Below are positions 44,761 through 55,301 of a DNA stretch of 64,000 nt, in pieces. Within the stretch, counting starts at the first letter, position 1; each line of letters starts with the position of its first letter. Source of the stretch: Microbacterium oleivorans (GTDB taxonomy: Bacteria; Actinomycetota; Actinomycetes; Actinomycetales; Microbacteriaceae); contig NZ_MAYO01000003.1 of the NCBI RefSeq assembly GCF_001691565.1, positions 62,001 through 126,000 of the forward strand, written 5' to 3'. The position numbers and the translations under genes were made by a program. The notes beneath the pieces were generated by a model, which ran no database searches, was not told where the DNA came from, and worked only from the letters and a program-made list of their open reading frames with translations.

Positions 44761-45737
44761 TCGGTGGCCTCTCGCTGCAGCAGCACGTCGCCGGCGCGGA
44801 TCGGGGACGGCAGCGCCCCCCGCGTGCCGATAGGTATCTCCAGGGTGAACGTAGCACCGCCGCCCGGCGTGTCCGCCACGGTGCAGTGACCGCCATGCGC
44901 TTTGGCGATGGCATCGACGATCGCGAGTCCGAGACCGGAGCCGCCGATGTGGCGCTTGCCGGCGCCACGGTCGAAGCGGCGGAAGATCCGGTGGCGGACG
45001 GCGGGAGGGATGCCGGGGCCGTGATCGCGGACCCAGAGTTGGGCACCGGCCGCATTGACCGCGCTTCCGATCTCGATCGCCGTCCCCGCCGGCGAATACT
45101 TCGCGGCGTTGTCCGCAAGCGCCACCCACGCCTGGAGGAGGCGATCCCCGTCCGCACGGACCACGGCGTCGGCCGACTGCTCGACCTGCCAGGCGTGATC
45201 TCCGATCACGCCCACCATCTCGAAGACCCGTTGCGTGAGCGCCGCGAGGTCCACGTCTCCACGGGAGAGCCGTCCGCCTTCGACCGCTGCGAGGACGTCG
45301 ATGTCGCCGATCAACCGCGTCATCCGATCGAGCTCCGCGATCCCGAGGGCGCGGATCGCCTCGACGTCGGCGGAGTCGGCGGCATCCATCATCTCCAGGT
45401 GACCTCGGACGATGGTGATCGGCGTCTTCAGTTCATGCCGGACGTCGTCGAGCAGCCGCTGCTGGGTCTCGAAGGCACCCTCGACGGAGTCGGTCGTCGT
45501 CGCCGCAGCGAGACTCCGTCGCTCCAACACGGCCCAGCCCACGACGCCGATCCCCGCGAGCGCCGGCACAGCCGCGACGATCCACGCCAGCGCTGTCCAG
45601 CCCGCCGCCGCCGGTGCGACGAGCAGAACCACGACGAACGCCGCCGCACCCACGCCGACGAGGCCCGCTGCGGCGACGGCGAGAAATATCCCGAGCCCCG
45701 GCGTGCCCCGTCGCGGTGGTGCGGCGGCGCTGTTCAC
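44757..45737 (-). CDS. Small sensor histidine kinase with no extracytoplasmic domain
   Basis: A 326-residue kinase. Two closely spaced membrane helices (about 14-40 and 47-70) leave almost no external loop. The H-box RHELKTPITIVRGHLE (His101) and HATPase boxes N (ADNAAKYSP), G1 (RDHGPGIPP) and G2 (GGSGLGLAIVDAI) are intact. It has no HAMP domain, so the membrane helices are the likely sensor, as in intramembrane-sensing kinases (inference). GTG 45737 start. Confidence 0.9.
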   Translation of the reverse strand: MNSAAAPPRRGTPGLGIFLAVAAAGLVGVGAAAFVVVLLVAPAAAGWTALAWIVAAVPALAGIGVVGWAVLERRSLAAATTTDSVEGAFETQQRLLDDVRHELKTPITIVRGHLEMMDAADSADVEAIRALGIAELDRMTRLIGDIDVLAAVEGGRLSRGDVDLAALTQRVFEMVGVIGDHAWQVEQSADAVVRADGDRLLQAWVALADNAAKYSPAGTAIEIGSAVNAAGAQLWVRDHGPGIPPAVRHRIFRRFDRGAGKRHIGGSGLGLAIVDAIAKAHGGHCTVADTPGGGATFTLEIPIGTRGALPSPIRAGDVLLQREATE

Positions 45738-45747
45738 GCTCCGATTA

Positions 45748-47145
45748 TCAACCCGGGTGCGTCATCGAGAGGAGATCGAGCTTCTCATCGAGCTGCTGCT
45801 CGGTGAGCTCGCCCCGCTCGACGTACCCGAGGTCGATGACGGCGTCGCGGACGGTGATGCCCTTGGCGACCGAATGCTTCGCGATCTTCGCGGCGGCTTC
45901 GTACCCGATGAGCTTGTTGAGCGGCGTCACGATCGACGGCGACATACCGGCGTACGCGGCTGCGCGCTCCACGTTCGCCTCGAGACCGGACACGGTCTTG
46001 TCCGCGAGGACGCGCATCGCGTTGGAGAGCAGACGGATCGACTCGAGCAGCGCCGTGCCCATGACGGGGATCGCGACGTTCAGCTCGAAGGAACCGGATG
46101 CCCCGGCCCAGGCGACCGTCGCATCGTTGCCGATGACGCGGGCCGCGACCATGAGGGTGGCCTCGGGGACGACCGGGTTCACCTTGCCCGGCATGATCGA
46201 GGAGCCGGGCTGAAGGTCGGGGATGTGCAGCTCGCCGAGACCCGTGTTGGGGCCCGAGCCCATCCAGCGGATGTCGTTGTTGATCTTGGTGAGCGACACG
46301 GCGATGGTGCGGAGGGCTCCGGAAGCCTCGACGAGGCCGTCGCGGTTCGCCTGAGCCTCGAAGTGGTCTTTCGCCTCGGTGATGGGCAGTTCCGTCTCCG
46401 CCGCGAGCAGCTCGATGACCTTCTGCGGGAAGCCGAGCGGCGTGTTGATGCCCGTGCCGACGGCGGTGCCGCCGAGGGGGACCTCCCCGACGCGGGGGAG
46501 GACGGACTGGACGCGCTCGATGCCGAGGCGCATCTGCCGGGCGTAGCCGCCGAACTCCTGACCGAGGGTCACCGGGGTGGCGTCCATCAGGTGGGTGCGT
46601 CCGCTCTTGACGACGCTCTTCCACTCCTCGGCCTTCTCCTCGAGCGCCACAGCGAGGTGGTCCAGGGCGGGGATGAGGTCGTCGATGAGGGCCTGCGTCA
46701 CCGCGATGTGCACCGACGTCGGGAAGACGTCATTCGACGACTGCGAGGCGTTGACGTGGTCGTTGGGGTGCACGGGGCCGCCGAGCTTGCGCGTCGCGAG
46801 CGTCGCGAGGACCTCGTTCATGTTCATGTTCGACGACGTGCCCGAGCCGGTCTGGTAGGTGTCGACGGGGAAGTGCTCGTCGTACGCCCCGCTGACGACC
46901 TCGTCAGCAGCCCAGGCGATGGCGTCGGCGATCGCGCCGTCGAGGGTGCCGAGCTCCTTGTTGGCGAGTGCGGCAGCCTTCTTGATGCGCGCCAGCGCCG
47001 CGATCTGCGTCGATTCGAGGCCCGACCCGGAGATGGGGAAGTTCTCCACCGCTCGCTGGGTCTGCGCGGCGTAGAGCGCGTCCTTCGGAACGCGCACCTC
47101 GCCCATCGTGTCGTGCTCGATGCGGTACTCGGTCTCATCGGTCAT
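45748..47145 (-). CDS. fumC: Fumarate hydratase, class II
   Basis: A 465-residue TCA-cycle enzyme of the aspartase/fumarase superfamily. [49 protein letters not shown] (catalytic His region) and the signature [12 protein letters not shown] (active-site loop Ser) are all present. GAGGACG precedes ATG 47145. It lies downstream of the carbonic anhydrase gene on the same strand with a 47-nt gap. Confidence 0.96.
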   Translation of the reverse strand: MTDETEYRIEHDTMGEVRVPKDALYAAQTQRAVENFPISGSGLESTQIAALARIKKAAALANKELGTLDGAIADAIAWAADEVVSGAYDEHFPVDTYQTGSGTSSNMNMNEVLATLATRKLGGPVHPNDHVNASQSSNDVFPTSVHIAVTQALIDDLIPALDHLAVALEEKAEEWKSVVKSGRTHLMDATPVTLGQEFGGYARQMRLGIERVQSVLPRVGEVPLGGTAVGTGINTPLGFPQKVIELLAAETELPITEAKDHFEAQANRDGLVEASGALRTIAVSLTKINNDIRWMGSGPNTGLGELHIPDLQPGSSIMPGKVNPVVPEATLMVAARVIGNDATVAWAGASGSFELNVAIPVMGTALLESIRLLSNAMRVLADKTVSGLEANVERAAAYAGMSPSIVTPLNKLIGYEAAAKIAKHSVAKGITVRDAVIDLGYVERGELTEQQLDEKLDLLSMTHPG

Positions 47146-47192
47146 GGTCGTTCACGTCCTCGTTTCGCGTGGGTGCGGTGGAAAGGGAGGGG

Positions 47193-47831
47193 TCAGCCGG
47201 CTTCGCCGACGACCACGTCGGGTACGGCGGTTCCGTCGGCCAGGCGGTAGTTCGCCCCGACGACGGCGAGGCGGCCTTCCGCGACGGCCTCGCTGATGAG
47301 TTCGGAGGAGTGGAGGATGCCGGCGATCGTGTCGCGCAGATGCTCGCGTCCGACCTCCTCCGCGTCGACGGTGGCGGCGGTCGTTCCCGGGGCGGCCTTC
47401 AGCACGCGCCGGACGGCGGGCACGATCGGCGCCACCTGGCGCCAGATGCCCGCCGGGAGAGCCGGCGCATCCGGGGAGGTGGATTCGATCGCGGCACGCA
47501 CCGCGCCGCACTCGTCGTGCCCCAGGACCACGATGAGGGGCACGCCCAGAACGGCGACGGCGTACTCCAGGCTGCCGACCACGGAGTCCGAGATGACCTG
47601 TCCGGCATTGCGGATGACGAACAGGTCGCCCAAGCCTTCATCGAAGATGATCTCCGCGGCCAAGCGCGAGTCCGAACACCCGAACAGCGCTGCGGTCGGT
47701 CGCTGGACGTGCGCGAGTTCGTGCCGGCGCTCGGCATCCTGACGCGGGTGCTGGGGTTCTCCGGCGACGAATCGACGGTTGCCGGCCAGCATCGAGGACC
47801 ACACGTCGGACGGGGTCGGGTTCGCGCTCAT
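47193..47831 (-). CDS. Beta-class carbonic anhydrase
   Basis: A 212-residue cytoplasmic zinc enzyme hydrating CO2. Zinc ligands Cys52, His105 and Cys108, and the Asp54-Arg56 dyad, are visible in GCSDSR and LGHDECGA. It could supply bicarbonate to PEP carboxylase. ATGA overlap with the upstream DUF4245 gene. No signal peptide. Confidence 0.94.
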   Translation of the reverse strand: MSANPTPSDVWSSMLAGNRRFVAGEPQHPRQDAERRHELAHVQRPTAALFGCSDSRLAAEIIFDEGLGDLFVIRNAGQVISDSVVGSLEYAVAVLGVPLIVVLGHDECGAVRAAIESTSPDAPALPAGIWRQVAPIVPAVRRVLKAAPGTTAATVDAEEVGREHLRDTIAGILHSSELISEAVAEGRLAVVGANYRLADGTAVPDVVVGEAG

Positions 47832-48451
47832 CGCGCCTCCTCTCGCAGGGTGCGGATCTGGTCGCCGAGGCTCTCGGCGACCGTCGTGGCGGCTGCGCGA
47901 TCGGTGGACTCGGACACGCCGATGATGACCGAGTCGGAGCCGATGGTGGTGGACAGGGCGTAGTCGATCTTCTGGGCCGGGCTCGGGAGCTCGTAGACGT
48001 CCCACTCGATCGCGTCGATCGTCGTCGTGCCGGTCGGCGCGAATCCGCCCAGCTCGCGGGACACCCAGCCCTCGGGGGCATTGAAGGACTGCGTGACCTC
48101 GACGTAGCCGCGCGCGGGGGCATAGACGATCCGCCACTCACCGCCCTCGACGAGTGCCGAGTTCGAGCGCCAGCTCTCCGGGACCTCGGGGATCACGACG
48201 CCGTGTCCTGCGGCTTTCTCGGCCTGCACGGCTGCTGCGGCGACGTCGACTTCCGGGATGTCCGCGGGCGTCCCGCGGGGGACGCCGAGGTAGACGACCG
48301 CGACGATCCCGAGGCACACGATGAGGGCTGCGATGAGGTTCCGGAACGTCTTGCTCGACCGGTAGCGCTCCGACGACGCCGCTTTGCGAGCCGCGGTCTC
48401 CGCGGCCGTCTCGGGTCGTCCCAGTTCGGCGACGATGCGCTGCCGCGCCAT
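47828..48451 (-). CDS. DUF4245 membrane-anchored protein
   Basis: A 207-residue protein. A cytoplasmic N-terminus with RYRSSKTFRNLIAALIVCLGIVAVVYL leads into one membrane helix (about 37-57). The extracytoplasmic domain has VPESWRSNSALVEGGEWRIVY and GYVEVTQS, typical of DUF4245. It links by one base (TGATG) to xseB and by ATGA to the carbonic anhydrase. Conserved in actinobacteria near fumC/xseA; function unknown. Confidence 0.88.
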   Translation of the reverse strand: MARQRIVAELGRPETAAETAARKAASSERYRSSKTFRNLIAALIVCLGIVAVVYLGVPRGTPADIPEVDVAAAAVQAEKAAGHGVVIPEVPESWRSNSALVEGGEWRIVYAPARGYVEVTQSFNAPEGWVSRELGGFAPTGTTTIDAIEWDVYELPSPAQKIDYALSTTIGSDSVIIGVSESTDRAAATTVAESLGDQIRTLREEAR

Positions 48452-48672
48452 CAGGACACGGCCTCGCCGTCGGGTCGCGCGTCATCGAGCCGGCGCTTGG
48501 CTCCGAGGAGCCACTCCTCGCAGCGGGCGGCCAGCGCTTCGCCGCGGGTCCAGAGGGAAAGCGACTCCTCGAGGGTGGGCGACCCCTGTTCCAGCTTCGC
48601 GACGACCTGCACGAGCTCATCGCGGGCCTGTTCGAAGGAGAGGGCCGACACGTCCCCGGCGTCGCTCGTCAT
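48451..48672 (-). CDS. xseB: Exodeoxyribonuclease VII small subunit
   Basis: A 73-residue helical hairpin protein: LSFEQARDELVQVVAKLEQGSPTLEESLSLWTRGEALAARCEEWL is the XseB signature (LExG...LEESL..yerG..L...C...L). It multimerises around XseA. ATG 48672 has GGAG 4 nt upstream; ATG 48681 would add three residues. It starts 10 nt after the xseA stop. Confidence 0.93.
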   Translation of the reverse strand: MTSDAGDVSALSFEQARDELVQVVAKLEQGSPTLEESLSLWTRGEALAARCEEWLLGAKRRLDDARPDGEAVS

Positions 48673-48682
48673 GTTCTCCATC

Positions 48683-49978
48683 CTAGGTCGCGGAGCCCGA
48701 CGCATCCGTCTCCGCCACCTCACCGGCGGACCGTGCGGCGAACGATCCCCGGCCGACCGTCACCACGACGTCCGTGCCGGCAGGTACCTGCTGCGCATCG
48801 CGGACGATGCCTCCGCCGGGGAGGTGCGCGATGGCGTACCCGCGGTCGAGGGTCGCGCCGGGGGAGAGGGCGCGCAGGGAAGCACGCAGCTCCGCCGTCG
48901 TGCGGGCCGCGGCATCCCATCGTCTGGACATCACGTCGCGACCGCGCGACGAGAGCGCGACGACCTCCTGCGCACGGCTCGTGAGCATCGATTCCGGGTC
49001 TCGCAGCACGGGACGCGACCGCAGTTGCGCGAGTGCGGCGATGTCGTGCGCGACGCGCTGTGTGAGGCGTGTCCGCGCCCGGCTGCGCAGCTGCTGCACC
49101 AGAGCCCGCTGCTCCGACACGTCCGGGACGACGCGCTTGGCGGCGTCGGTGGGCGTCGACGCCCGCAGGTCGGCGACGTCATCGAGGAGGGGGTGGTCGT
49201 TCTCGTGCCCGATTGCCGAGACGACGGGAGTGGATGCCGCGGCCACCGCGCGGAGCAGTCTCTCGTCGCTGAACCCCAGGAGGGTCTGGGGGTCGCCGCC
49301 GCCCCGCGCCACGATGATGACGTCGACCTCGGGGTCCGCATCGAGGGCTCGAAGCGCCGCGAGGGTCTCGGGGACGCAGCGGTCGCCCTGGACCGCGGCG
49401 TGGATCGTGCGGAAGCGCACGTGCGGCCAGCGCAGCTCGGCGTTGCGGTGGACGTCCTTCTCGGCGTCGCTGCGTTCACCCGTGATGAGGCCGATCACGT
49501 GGGGGAGGAAGGGCAGCGGCTTCTTGCGTTCCGGCGCGAACAGGCCCTCGGCCCGTAGGGTCGCTCGAAGGCGCTCGAGCCGTTCGAGCTGATCGCCGAG
49601 GCCGACGTGGCGCATGGCGGACACCGTGAAGCTGAAATCGCCGGTCTTCGTGAAGTAGTCCGCCTTGACGCACGCGATCACCCGGTCGCCGACCTTCAAG
49701 TCGCCGGGCGTGCGCTGCAGCGTCGAGGACCACATGCGGAAGGAGAGCATGCCGTCGCCCCCGGCATCCTTCAGCCGCCCGAAGACGTGACCGCCGCGGA
49801 GGTTCCACGCGGTGATCTCGCCCTCGACCCACACCGAACCCCACTTCTGCACGAAGTCGCGAATGGTCTCATTGAGTCGCGAGACCGACGTGGGCGTTTC
49901 GGGGGAGGACTCCCGCGGGTGCACCGCATCCGGTGGGGGGACGGCCCCCGCCTCGGTCTGGAAAGTGGTCACGGACAT
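48683..49978 (-). CDS. xseA: Exodeoxyribonuclease VII large subunit
   Basis: A 431-residue nuclease subunit degrading single-stranded DNA. It has an N-terminal OB fold ([23 protein letters not shown]), a catalytic core with [71 protein letters not shown], and a C-terminal coiled coil ending in ATLDRGYAI. The first 40 residues before the OB fold are polar and probably disordered. It is divergent from ispH. Confidence 0.94.
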   Translation of the reverse strand: MSVTTFQTEAGAVPPPDAVHPRESSPETPTSVSRLNETIRDFVQKWGSVWVEGEITAWNLRGGHVFGRLKDAGGDGMLSFRMWSSTLQRTPGDLKVGDRVIACVKADYFTKTGDFSFTVSAMRHVGLGDQLERLERLRATLRAEGLFAPERKKPLPFLPHVIGLITGERSDAEKDVHRNAELRWPHVRFRTIHAAVQGDRCVPETLAALRALDADPEVDVIIVARGGGDPQTLLGFSDERLLRAVAAASTPVVSAIGHENDHPLLDDVADLRASTPTDAAKRVVPDVSEQRALVQQLRSRARTRLTQRVAHDIAALAQLRSRPVLRDPESMLTSRAQEVVALSSRGRDVMSRRWDAAARTTAELRASLRALSPGATLDRGYAIAHLPGGGIVRDAQQVPAGTDVVVTVGRGSFAARSAGEVAETDASGSAT

Positions 49979-50018
49979 CCATCTTGGTCTACACGTCCCC
50001 CACCCAGCCGGGGGTTCG

Positions 50019-50024
50019 TACAAT
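50019..50024 (+). promoter_or_regulatory. -10 box TACAAT, leaderless ispH
   Basis: TACAAT lies 6 nt before GTG 50031. ATG 50058 would be a leadered alternative. Confidence 0.5.
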
Positions 50025-50030
50025 CGAGGG

Positions 50031-51092
50031 GTGACCTCACCAGCCGTTTCGCTGCCGATGCCCCGTATCCCGGGAGCCCGCGGGCGGCTCGTCGACCTTC
50101 CCGTCCAGGGCGACAAGCGCGTCCTCCTCGCCGCCCCCCGGGGGTACTGCGCCGGCGTCGACCGCGCCGTCATCGCCGTCGAGAAGGCGCTGGAGCGCTA
50201 CGGCGCGCCGGTCTACGTGCGCAAGCAGATCGTCCACAACATCCACGTCGTGACCGAGCTCGAGTCCCTCGGGGCGATCTTCGTCGACGAGGTCGACGAA
50301 GTCCCCGAAGGCGCGCACGTCGTCTTCAGCGCGCACGGCGTCTCGCCTGCCGTCGTGAACGCTGCGGCGGATCGCGGTCTGCAGGCCATCGACGCGACCT
50401 GCCCCCTCGTGACCAAGGTCCACCGCGAGGCCGTCCGGTTCGCCCGCGATGATTTCGAGATCCTCCTCATCGGACACGACGGCCACGAGGAGGTCGAGGG
50501 GACCGCCGGCGAGGCGCCCGAGCACGTGACCATCGTGAACTCTCCTGAGGACGCCGACACCGTCGTGGTGAAGGACCCCGACAAAGTCGTCTGGCTGTCG
50601 CAGACGACGCTGTCGGTCGACGAGACGATGGACACCGTCCGGCGCCTCCGCGAGCGCTTCCCGAATCTCCAGGACCCGCCCTCCGACGACATCTGCTACG
50701 CGACGCAGAACCGTCAGGTCGCGATCAAGAAGGTCGCGCAGGATGCCGATCTCGTCATCGTCGTGGGCTCTGCCAACTCGTCGAACAGCGTCCGTCTCGT
50801 CGAAGTCGCGCTCGAGTACGGCGCGAAGGCTGCCTACCGCGTCGACTACTCCCACGAGATCAAGCAGGAATGGCTCGACGGCGTGGAGACCGTGGGTGTC
50901 ACCTCCGGCGCGTCGGTCCCCGAGGTCCTCGTGACCGAGGTGCTCGAAGACCTGGCCGGCGCGGGGTACCGCGACGTCGCCGAGGTCAAGACCGCAGAAG
51001 AGGACCTCATGTTCTCCCTGCCGAAGGAACTGCGGCAGGACCTCGAGGGCCGCCGCGACGAGCGCGCTCTCGGGGGGCGGAACCGCTCGTGA
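50031..51092 (+). CDS. ispH: 4-hydroxy-3-methylbut-2-enyl diphosphate reductase
   Basis: A 353-residue iron-sulfur enzyme, the last step of the MEP isoprenoid pathway. The three cluster Cys are in [18 protein letters not shown] and DDICYATQN. Substrate-binding [16 protein letters not shown] and [12 protein letters not shown] are intact. It supplies IPP/DMAPP for the prenyltransferase at 41703-42488. Overlaps the next gene by GTGA. Confidence 0.95.
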   Translation: MTSPAVSLPMPRIPGARGRLVDLPVQGDKRVLLAAPRGYCAGVDRAVIAVEKALERYGAPVYVRKQIVHNIHVVTELESLGAIFVDEVDEVPEGAHVVFSAHGVSPAVVNAAADRGLQAIDATCPLVTKVHREAVRFARDDFEILLIGHDGHEEVEGTAGEAPEHVTIVNSPEDADTVVVKDPDKVVWLSQTTLSVDETMDTVRRLRERFPNLQDPPSDDICYATQNRQVAIKKVAQDADLVIVVGSANSSNSVRLVEVALEYGAKAAYRVDYSHEIKQEWLDGVETVGVTSGASVPEVLVTEVLEDLAGAGYRDVAEVKTAEEDLMFSLPKELRQDLEGRRDERALGGRNRS

Positions 51093-51613
51093 GTGACGAG
51101 CCCCGACCGCGACCGCAGTACGGGGAGTACGCGACGCCCGAGGAACAGCGGGCAGCGATCAAGCAACCCGCGCCCGAATCGGTGGCACCCGTTGAGCCGC
51201 CGCATCCGCCGACCGCCGCAGCGACCACCGTTGCGGCGCGCCCGACGCGGACGGCGGACCGCGTGATCACTCTCGCACTGCTCATGTACGGGCTGATCAC
51301 GGTGATCAGCGCGATCCCGCAGTTGGTCGACTTCACCGAGTTCGCGAAGACGTGGATGACGGTGGCCGGCGTGGAGGGCGAGTTCACCAACACCGCGCAG
51401 GGCGCTGTGTGGGGCGGTATCGCGGCGACGGTGTTCGCTGTCGGATGGCTTGCGACCGCAGGGTTCGCCTGGTGGTCGCTCGCCCGCCGCAGGCTCAGCT
51501 GGTGGATTCCGCTCGTCGGGGCGATCGTGACGTTCGTGGTCGTCAGCGTGTGCCTCGTCGTGCCGCTGTTCGGCGATGAGGCGCTCATGCGGGGGTTCGC
51601 GGTCGCCGGCTGA
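51089..51613 (+). CDS. DUF6264-like membrane protein
   Basis: A 174-residue protein. The polar, proline-rich N-terminus ([15 protein letters not shown]) is followed by four hydrophobic segments (about 60-80, 100-125, 128-145, 148-170), with the last two framing a [15 protein letters not shown] loop. This is the pattern of a DUF6264 family common in Microbacteriaceae (recalled, not searched). Co-translated with ispH by a 4-nt overlap; role unknown. Confidence 0.75.
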   Translation: MSDEPRPRPQYGEYATPEEQRAAIKQPAPESVAPVEPPHPPTAAATTVAARPTRTADRVITLALLMYGLITVISAIPQLVDFTEFAKTWMTVAGVEGEFTNTAQGAVWGGIAATVFAVGWLATAGFAWWSLARRRLSWWIPLVGAIVTFVVVSVCLVVPLFGDEALMRGFAVAG

Positions 51614-51642
51614 CAGCAGCCCGACCGTCTCCGCGCAAGCGG

Positions 51643-51672
51643 TTGAGTCACAATCCTCTGACCTGGTATTTT
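51643..51672 (+). promoter_or_regulatory. Promoter of the M23 wall-protein gene (TTGAGT / TATTTT)
   Basis: TTGAGT at 51643-51648 and TATTTT at 51667-51672 are spaced by 18 bp, in a patch much richer in A+T than its surroundings. The start codon lies about 40 nt downstream of the predicted start point. Confidence 0.5.
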
Positions 51673-51719
51673 CAACCTATTGCGGGTGCTTCCTCGCGTG
51701 TTCGATTCGGGAGGAAACC

Positions 51720-54032
51720 GTGCGCCGCACATCGCCCCGGAGGCTCGCCTCCTTCGCCGTCGTCGCAGCGGCGACTCTCGCGTTGCTCGTGTCCGGGCCG
51801 AACGCCGCGTCCGCCGCATCCGTGCGCGCCCCGGCCGCGTCCCCGCCGCCGACGCCGGCCGCGACGCGCACACCGACGCCCACTCCGACCCCGGCGCGGT
51901 CCTTCACCTCGGCGCCGCGGCCGACCGTCACGGGGACTCTGCGGGTGGGCAGCACGGTGAGCGCCGCAGCCGGCACCTGGGCTCCGACGGCGACGCTCCG
52001 GCACCAGTGGCGACTCGACGGCGGCGCCGTGGCCGGTGCTACCTCCCGCACGTTCGCGCTCCCGTCCGCTTCGCTCGGCAAGCGTGTCACCGTCACGGTG
52101 ACCGCGACGCGGAGCGGCTACCGGACGACGAGCACGACATCGGCCGCATCGGCGACCGTGGTACGAGGAACGCTCAAGCGGGGAAGCCTCACGGTCTCAG
52201 GCGCTCCCACGGTCGGCTCGACCCTGACGGCGTCGGCACCGGGTTTCGGGCCCGCGCCCGTGTCGTTCGCGTGGCAGTGGCTGCGGGACGGGAAAGCGAT
52301 CGCGGGAGCGACGCGCCACACCTACGCCCCGACGACCGCGGATCTCGACAGGAAACTCACCGTCCGTGTCTCGCTCACGAAGGCGGGATACACCGGTGTC
52401 GCTCTCACCTCCGCGGGTGTCACGGTCGGTCGGGCCTTCACTTCGGCGCCGACCCCGTCGATCTCGGGGACCGTCTCCGTAGGATCGACCGTCAAGGTCG
52501 CCTCCGCGGCCTGGAAGCCGACTCCCGCGACCATCACTTACCAGTGGCTCCGCGCCGGCAAGGCGATCCCGGGAGCCACCGGCTCCTCGTACAAGATCGT
52601 CGCCGCGGACGCCGGGGGCGCACTGTCGGTCCGTGTCAGCGCTGCGAAGGGCGGGTACACCACCGTCTCTCGCACGAGTGCAGGCGTTGCGGTGCCTCGG
52701 GTGCTCACCGTGCCCAGCGCAGTGACGATCTCCGGTACCGGCACTGTGGGTGAGACGCTCACCGCCGTCCCCGGCACCTGGGGGCCGGGATCCGTGGCCT
52801 TCTCGTATCAGTGGCTCCGCGGCGGCACTCCTCTTGCCGGGGCGACGGCTCGGACCTACCGTCCCGTAGCCGCCGACGCCGGGAAGGTCGTCTCGGTTCG
52901 CATCACGGGCGCGCGATCCGGCTACACAACGGTGCAACGGACGTCGGCGGGGACGCCCGTCTTCGCGGCGTTCACCGCTGCCCCGACTCCGACGGTCAGC
53001 GGATCGCTGAAGGCCGGGAGTGTCCTGACCGTGCAGACGGGGCAATGGCAGCCGTCCTCTGCGACGCTTCGCGTGCAGTGGCGCGTCGACGGCGGTGCGG
53101 TCACCGGAGCGACGGGCGTCAGCTGGCGGGTGCCGACCTGGGCGGCGGGCCGCTCGGTCACCGTGTCGGTCACGGCGAGCAAGAAGGACTACCGGACCGT
53201 GACGAAGACCTCGGCCGCGAAGAAGATCTCCTGGTCGCTCGGAGACACCATCACGCCGGGAACGACGCTCCGTACCGGCGTGCAGGTCACCTCACCCGAC
53301 GGGCGATACGCCTTCAAGATGCTGGGCGACGGCAACGTGGCCGTGACTCGCGGCTACGCCCTCGTCCGAACGGCCAAGACGACGGGCACCCTCGACGGGA
53401 CGCTGGTGTTCACCGGCGACGGCGAGCTCATGCTCGTGGATGAGGACGACGTCGCGCTGTGGTCCTCGAAGTCCGCAGGCCTCGGAGCGACCGCTCTGCG
53501 GCTCGGGAACGACGGCATCGTCCGCTTGGTGGACGGCGAGGGCAAGGATGTCTGGACCAGTTTGCGGATGCCGGTGGTCTCCGATGCCACCGTCGCCGGA
53601 TCGTCCGTGCCGGGACGCTACGGCTGGGCGTACCCGTTGCGCCCGAATGGCTCGTTCACGACGTACTCGGGTCACAGCGGCGACGACATCGCCGCCCCGA
53701 CGGGGACGCCGGTCTACGCGATGCGCGGCGGGACCGTGTCTGTTCGCGAAGTCTGGATCACGTCGGGATGCCCGTCGTGGGCGCCGAACAAGTCGAAGCA
53801 GAAAGAGGTCGTCGTCACCTCGACGGTCGACGGCACCAAGATCGTCCAGGTGTACGCCCACCTCAGCGCGTTCTCGGTGAGAACCGGTCAGACCGTCTCC
53901 GCCGGTCAGCGCATCGGGTCGGTCGGTTCGACGGGCTGCTCCACGGGGCCCCACCTGCACACCGCCTTCACGGTGGACGGGGTGAGGTACGCGCTCTATC
54001 CGCGCGACGTCCTCGGGACCGCATCGTACTGA
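51720..54032 (+). CDS. Secreted multidomain protein: five Ig-like repeats, bulb-lectin domain, M23 peptidase
   Basis: A 770-residue exported protein. Signal peptide is about 1-33 (ANAASAAS cleavage region), then a Pro/Thr linker to about 60. Five repeats of about 80-90 residues follow (roughly 64-145, 155-235, 244-322, 334-410, 424-498), each with G-S-T-(V/L), GTW/AxW, YQWLR-(D/A)GKAI-GAT and GYT...TSA landmarks. A bulb-type lectin-like beta domain (about 508-613, LGDGNVAV and LGNDGIVRLVDG) precedes a LytM/M23 domain (about 640-760). Zinc ligands are H652, D656 and H747, catalytic H714 and H745 (HSGDD, YAHLS, GPHLH). C684 and C740 may pair. It should cleave cross-bridges outside the cell. GTG 51720 follows GGGAGG. 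Confidence 0.88.
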   Translation: MRRTSPRRLASFAVVAAATLALLVSGPNAASAASVRAPAASPPPTPAATRTPTPTPTPARSFTSAPRPTVTGTLRVGSTVSAAAGTWAPTATLRHQWRLDGGAVAGATSRTFALPSASLGKRVTVTVTATRSGYRTTSTTSAASATVVRGTLKRGSLTVSGAPTVGSTLTASAPGFGPAPVSFAWQWLRDGKAIAGATRHTYAPTTADLDRKLTVRVSLTKAGYTGVALTSAGVTVGRAFTSAPTPSISGTVSVGSTVKVASAAWKPTPATITYQWLRAGKAIPGATGSSYKIVAADAGGALSVRVSAAKGGYTTVSRTSAGVAVPRVLTVPSAVTISGTGTVGETLTAVPGTWGPGSVAFSYQWLRGGTPLAGATARTYRPVAADAGKVVSVRITGARSGYTTVQRTSAGTPVFAAFTAAPTPTVSGSLKAGSVLTVQTGQWQPSSATLRVQWRVDGGAVTGATGVSWRVPTWAAGRSVTVSVTASKKDYRTVTKTSAAKKISWSLGDTITPGTTLRTGVQVTSPDGRYAFKMLGDGNVAVTRGYALVRTAKTTGTLDGTLVFTGDGELMLVDEDDVALWSSKSAGLGATALRLGNDGIVRLVDGEGKDVWTSLRMPVVSDATVAGSSVPGRYGWAYPLRPNGSFTTYSGHSGDDIAAPTGTPVYAMRGGTVSVREVWITSGCPSWAPNKSKQKEVVVTSTVDGTKIVQVYAHLSAFSVRTGQTVSAGQRIGSVGSTGCSTGPHLHTAFTVDGVRYALYPRDVLGTASY

Positions 54033-54034
54033 CG

Positions 54035-54080
54035 CCTACGACGAAGCCCCGGTCCTCGCGGACCGGGGCTTCGTCGTAGG
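54035..54080. terminator. Perfect 21-bp hairpin between the M23 gene and fba
   Basis: CCTACGACGAAGCCCCGGTC plus C (54035-54055) pairs fully with 54060-54080 around the loop TCGC. It is the longest perfect stem in the window and serves both convergent genes. Confidence 0.85.
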
Positions 54081-54086
54081 AGGACG

Positions 54087-55118
<1,032 letters not shown>

Positions 55119-55152
55119 GTCAGCTCCTCGGAGAAGTCGGTGATTCGCTGCA

Positions 55153-55158
55153 ACTCTA
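55153..55158 (-). promoter_or_regulatory. -10 box TAGAGT for fba
   Basis: On the minus strand; start point near 55146, giving a 28-nt leader with SD. Confidence 0.45.
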
Positions 55159-55289
55159 TCGAAGGGATGCCGCGCTCTCCCGAGCGGGCTTCCGCCAGGA
55201 GAAGGTGCCCTCCCTTCCGGATTCGAAAGATTCCGCATTCCTTCGCCCGGACGAGGCGAGAAACACGTGGTCTACGGCGACGACGGTCC

Positions 55290-55295
55290 TAGGCT
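55290..55295 (+). promoter_or_regulatory. -10 box TAGGCT, leaderless glpX
   Basis: TAGGCT lies 6 nt before ATG 55302. The 183-nt gap between fba and glpX holds these two promoters and nothing else I can identify. Confidence 0.5.
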
Positions 55296-55301
55296 GAGCC
55301 C

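Noticed and set aside
51910..53220. DNA-level tandem repeat or CRISPR-like array
   Set aside because: The repetition is at protein level (five diverged Ig-like domains); nucleotide identity between units is low and there are no constant spacers.
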